Positions 61,908 through 64,000 of a stretch of DNA of 64,000 bases are shown here, piece by piece. The DNA is from Fibrobacter sp. UWB11 (GTDB taxonomy: Bacteria; Fibrobacterota; Fibrobacteria; Fibrobacterales; Fibrobacteraceae): the NCBI RefSeq assembly GCF_900143015.1, contig NZ_FSRT01000001.1:496001-560000 (forward strand), written 5' to 3'. Under the pieces are notes generated by a model. That model had not been told where the DNA came from. It did not search any database and saw only the letters and a list, made by a program, of their open reading frames with translations. The number at the start of each line of letters is the position of its first letter. The stretch's first letter is position 1. Position numbers and translations under genes: made by a program.

Positions 61908-63011
61908 ATGATAGCGAAAACCTTCATAATGGCGCTTTTGGTGCTTTGTTCGTCTCTTTTTGCAGAGGCGACTGCTCCGGTTGCTGTCTCCGACTCGGTT
62001 CAGCGGAGTGCGCCCGATTCTACCCGCAGCCCAGTGGAGGTTGCCGCAGAGGCCGATGACGAGTCCGACGATGAAGATGTCCCGGAAGCGCCCGCCGATG
62101 AAAGTTTCGAAGTCTCCACAACTCCTCTATTGAGGGGCAAAACAGGCATCGAAGCTATCGACACGCTTCCCGTGAACGAATGGGATATCCCGACCAAGCG
62201 CAATTCGCTTAAATACGCCATGCTTTTTAGCCTGCTTCCTGGTGGCGGTCAATATTATACGGAACATTATGTCCGTGGTGGATTCTTGACAGGAATTGAA
62301 GGCTTGCTAATCTACGATGTTTTTTTCAACAGGTCGTACCAGCGCGATAGACTTTTAGATCGTGCTCGTCCCTTCCAAGATTCTGTCCGTTACTTTACTT
62401 CGAAGATTATGGAAGGTCCTCGTGATAGTGTCGCTAAATTCCATGCAAAACGCCTTGAGTTCCTTGAACGCGTTCGTGCGCAGAGCGATAAAAAGATGGA
62501 ACAGGAAGATGTCTGTAAAGCCGAAGTCGCATGGCTTATAGGCGTTCATCTTTACGGAATGTTCGATACGTTCGGCATTTGGTACAACAACAATTATCGA
62601 AGTACGGAATATCGCGATATGAAAACGGCGCTTCTTTGGGCAATCTTGCCGGGCGGTGGTCAAATTTTCAATCGTGATTTTGGCAAGGCCGGTCTAGTTT
62701 ACATGGGTATCCTTGGTGCAATTGCAAGTGTTTCTACGTCCCAGAACATGGTCAATTATTACCTTGATCGTAAACACTTGGTCGAAAAAGAAAACCCGAA
62801 GTCTGAGGAATTCGATCGCATTAAGGAACGTGTAACGTACTACCGCAAAAACCGCAATACGTACATTTGGGGTGGTGTGTTAATTTACTTGTACTCTATC
62901 GCCGATGCCGCTGTAGATGCGCTTCTAAGCGATTTCGACAGCCCCTTGCACATGGCTCTTCTCCCGAATTTCGAAGGCGGCGCCCAAGCCATCATGACGC
63001 TCGATTTTTAA
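61908..63011 (+). CDS. Membrane protein with duplicated LLPGGGQ motif (DUF5683-like)
   Basis: This 367-residue protein has an N-terminal signal (IMALLVLCSSLFAEA), an acidic low-complexity part (about residues 40-75, DDESDDEDVPE), and two homologous halves, each with (L/I)LPGGGQ, YYTEHYVRGGFLTGIEG in the first and IFNRDFGKAGLVYMGILG in the second, plus hydrophobic segments. The motif resembles DUF5683-type membrane proteins of Bacteroidota; the function is unknown. A TATATT box 8 nt upstream and no ribosome binding site suggest leaderless translation. Confidence 0.75.
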   Translation: MIAKTFIMALLVLCSSLFAEATAPVAVSDSVQRSAPDSTRSPVEVAAEADDESDDEDVPEAPADESFEVSTTPLLRGKTGIEAIDTLPVNEWDIPTKRNSLKYAMLFSLLPGGGQYYTEHYVRGGFLTGIEGLLIYDVFFNRSYQRDRLLDRARPFQDSVRYFTSKIMEGPRDSVAKFHAKRLEFLERVRAQSDKKMEQEDVCKAEVAWLIGVHLYGMFDTFGIWYNNNYRSTEYRDMKTALLWAILPGGGQIFNRDFGKAGLVYMGILGAIASVSTSQNMVNYYLDRKHLVEKENPKSEEFDRIKERVTYYRKNRNTYIWGGVLIYLYSIADAAVDALLSDFDSPLHMALLPNFEGGAQAIMTLDF

Positions 63012-63031
63012 CGTCTCGTTTTCACACTTTG

Positions 63032-63060
63032 TCACCCCGGACACGGTTCCGGGGTCGCCA
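63032..63060. repeat. Palindromic repeat, family B
   Basis: GTCACCCCGGACAC and GGTTCCGGGGTCGCC form the arms. It lies between two converging genes and may act as a terminator for both. Confidence 0.8.
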
Positions 63061-63071
63061 TACACAATCGT

Positions 63072-63695
63072 CTACGCTTTTTCCATATTGAGCGTTGGCA
63101 TTGGTATGCCATCGTGAATCTTCGTAAACGTTCCGTGGTACTTCCCGTCCTCGTTACGAGTAAATTCAAAACGAGTGACCATGGCATAAGAGAACATTCC
63201 CTCAACAAAGACCTCATCTGGCAGTCCGCAACGGGAATGTTGTAATGCGGCGATTACGCCTGCATGCGTAATGCAAAGGAATTCTCCATCATCGGGGAGA
63301 GTATCCAAGAACTTTCCGGCGCGTTCGTCAATGTCGTAAAAGTTCTCGCCTTCAGGGAATCTGAATCCGCGAAGGTTGCTTGTCCAGGCATGCATCTCCG
63401 AACGGGGCACCGCGGTTAGCTTTTGCCCTTCCCATGTGCCAAAGTTGAGCTCTATAATAGCCGGTTCCTTTTCGACAGGCAAGCCCAGTAGCTTTGATGC
63501 TTTGTCTGCAAACTTGGTGCAGCGGATGAGCGGGCTCGAAAATAAGCGAGTCGGCTTGGCGTCCGCTTCGGTAAGAGCCTTGAGTGCTTTGTCGGATTCG
63601 TCATCAAATGTAGGGGAGACGTCGAAGTCCAGTCTTCCGTAGCAAACGTCATTGGGGTTGTAAGGCTTGGTATGTCGAATCGTCCAAAGAATCAT
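63072..63695 (-). CDS. Histidine phosphatase family protein
   Basis: This 207-residue protein has the histidine phosphatase (phosphoglycerate mutase-like) pattern: the catalytic His in IRHTKP at residue 8, a conserved Arg in LIRCTKFA, Glu in ELNFGTWEGQ near residue 90, and the second His in CITHAGV. Short members of this class include alpha-ribazole phosphatases (CobC) and phosphoglycerate mutases; the substrate is not determined. The gene stands alone between repeats and the SRP RNA. Confidence 0.85.
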   Translation of the reverse strand: MILWTIRHTKPYNPNDVCYGRLDFDVSPTFDDESDKALKALTEADAKPTRLFSSPLIRCTKFADKASKLLGLPVEKEPAIIELNFGTWEGQKLTAVPRSEMHAWTSNLRGFRFPEGENFYDIDERAGKFLDTLPDDGEFLCITHAGVIAALQHSRCGLPDEVFVEGMFSYAMVTRFEFTRNEDGKYHGTFTKIHDGIPMPTLNMEKA

Positions 63696-63750
63696 GATAT
63701 TAGTTGGTTATTAAATAAAAAACGCCCTTGGCGGGCGCAATATAAAAAAA

Positions 63751-63846
63751 TCCTAGGCTACCTGAGCACATAAAGATCCGCAAGTCCGTTGCTGCTTTCG
63801 CCCTGGCGAGTTGCCCGCAAATAATCATTGCGCAGGGCCTAGGACC
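63751..63846 (-). ncRNA. ffs: Signal recognition particle RNA (4.5S type)
   Basis: The ends TCCTAGGC and GCCTAGGA pair perfectly. On the minus strand the apical part reads CCAGGGCGAAAGCAGCAACGG, the conserved SRP helix 8 with CAGG and AGCA sides and a GAAA tetraloop. The transcript ends in a T-run (TTTTTTT) after the closing stem. A promoter lies directly upstream. It is a short bacterial type lacking the Alu domain. The closing stem of the tip is two G-C pairs where E. coli has three. Confidence 0.88.
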
Positions 63847-63850
63847 CGCA

Positions 63851-63879
63851 AATATAGAATCAAAGTATTCATTTTGCAA
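63851..63879 (-). promoter_or_regulatory. Promoter of the SRP RNA gene (TTGCAA-N17-TATATT)
   Basis: On the minus strand TTGCAA (63879-63874) is followed after 17 nt by TATATT (63856-63851). The predicted start is about 63845, matching the 5' end of the RNA stem. It is the clearest promoter in the window and serves as the reference for the others. Confidence 0.8.
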
Positions 63880-64000
63880 GGGCTTGGCGTTTTATGTGCA
63901 ACAAATTATCCCATATAATACGTTCCTTTCAAGTCACTTCTCAAAAAGTGGTCAAAATTACCCCATTTTTCGTATTTTCTTCGTAACGAATGTTTTACTG
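63880..64000. other. Right end of window, no gene seen
   Basis: No coding region is visible in the last 121 bases. A TATAAT-like box at 63914-63919 (plus) may belong to a gene starting beyond the window. Confidence 0.4.

Overview
The window looks like a chromosomal segment of a cellulolytic Fibrobacter (phylum Fibrobacterota). The evidence is two adjacent proteins with the Fibrobacter succinogenes major paralogous domain (motif VKIGDQWWMAENL), secreted GH9, GH5, PL1 and CE15 enzymes with Ser-rich linkers and short C-terminal sorting-type domains, and a recurring promoter pattern TTGCNA-N17-TATATT. No sequence search was possible, so the taxon is inferred from these hallmarks.

Layout. 1-3334 (minus): three tandem paralogous diguanylate-cyclase-type genes, one cut by the window edge. 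3482-5598: a stand-alone HsdR_N-like protein, xseA and a Phd-type antitoxin without a toxin. 5714-15877 (minus): a compact complex I operon, nuoA-BC-D-H-I-J-K-L-M-N, with nuoB and nuoC fused and nuoE, nuoF and nuoG absent. 15904-18641: an unknown gene coupled to a bifunctional rel/spoT. 18901-28370: a CE15 glucuronoyl esterase, thrH, hslO, a DJ-1 family gene, a lone sufB and a long topoisomerase III. 28437-37771: a type I restriction-modification operon (hsdM-hsdS-hsdR plus a YgjP-like metallopeptidase) facing an Rpn/PD-(D/E)XK gene. 37981-45660: a small hydrophobic protein, a secreted caspase-fold peptidase with a PA14 insert, leuA behind a leucine attenuator, two FISUMP proteins and an aminotransferase. 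45753-52818: the polysaccharide-degradation block (GH9, PL1, GH5 with two CBM11-like modules). 52965-63695: housekeeping genes (tgt, two tRNA-Leu, murD, secG, tpiA, recA, pncC/cinA, a histidine phosphatase) mixed with unknown envelope proteins. The SRP RNA gene lies at the right end.

The most unusual feature cuts across these regions. Short palindromic repeats of three families lie between genes and also inside reading frames. In-frame copies add peptides to topoisomerase III (four copies) and an aminotransferase (two copies read in two different frames), they form part of the Ser-rich linker of the pectate lyase, and a weaker candidate is in hsdM. This resembles the palindromic elements known from Rickettsia genes. 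A second repeat family consists of (TTRGTYR)n heptads, often as facing arms just after stop codons. Regulatory signals of note are a leucine-codon leader peptide with mutually exclusive antiterminator and terminator upstream of leuA, and several genes whose TATATT-like -10 box lies only 6-8 nt before the start codon, suggesting leaderless mRNAs.

The genes fit a gut or rumen-type anaerobe living on plant cell walls: secreted enzymes cut cellulose, pectin and lignin-glucuronoxylan esters, a complex I lacking the NADH module may take electrons from another donor, and the GGDEF cluster and Rel adjust physiology to signals and starvation.
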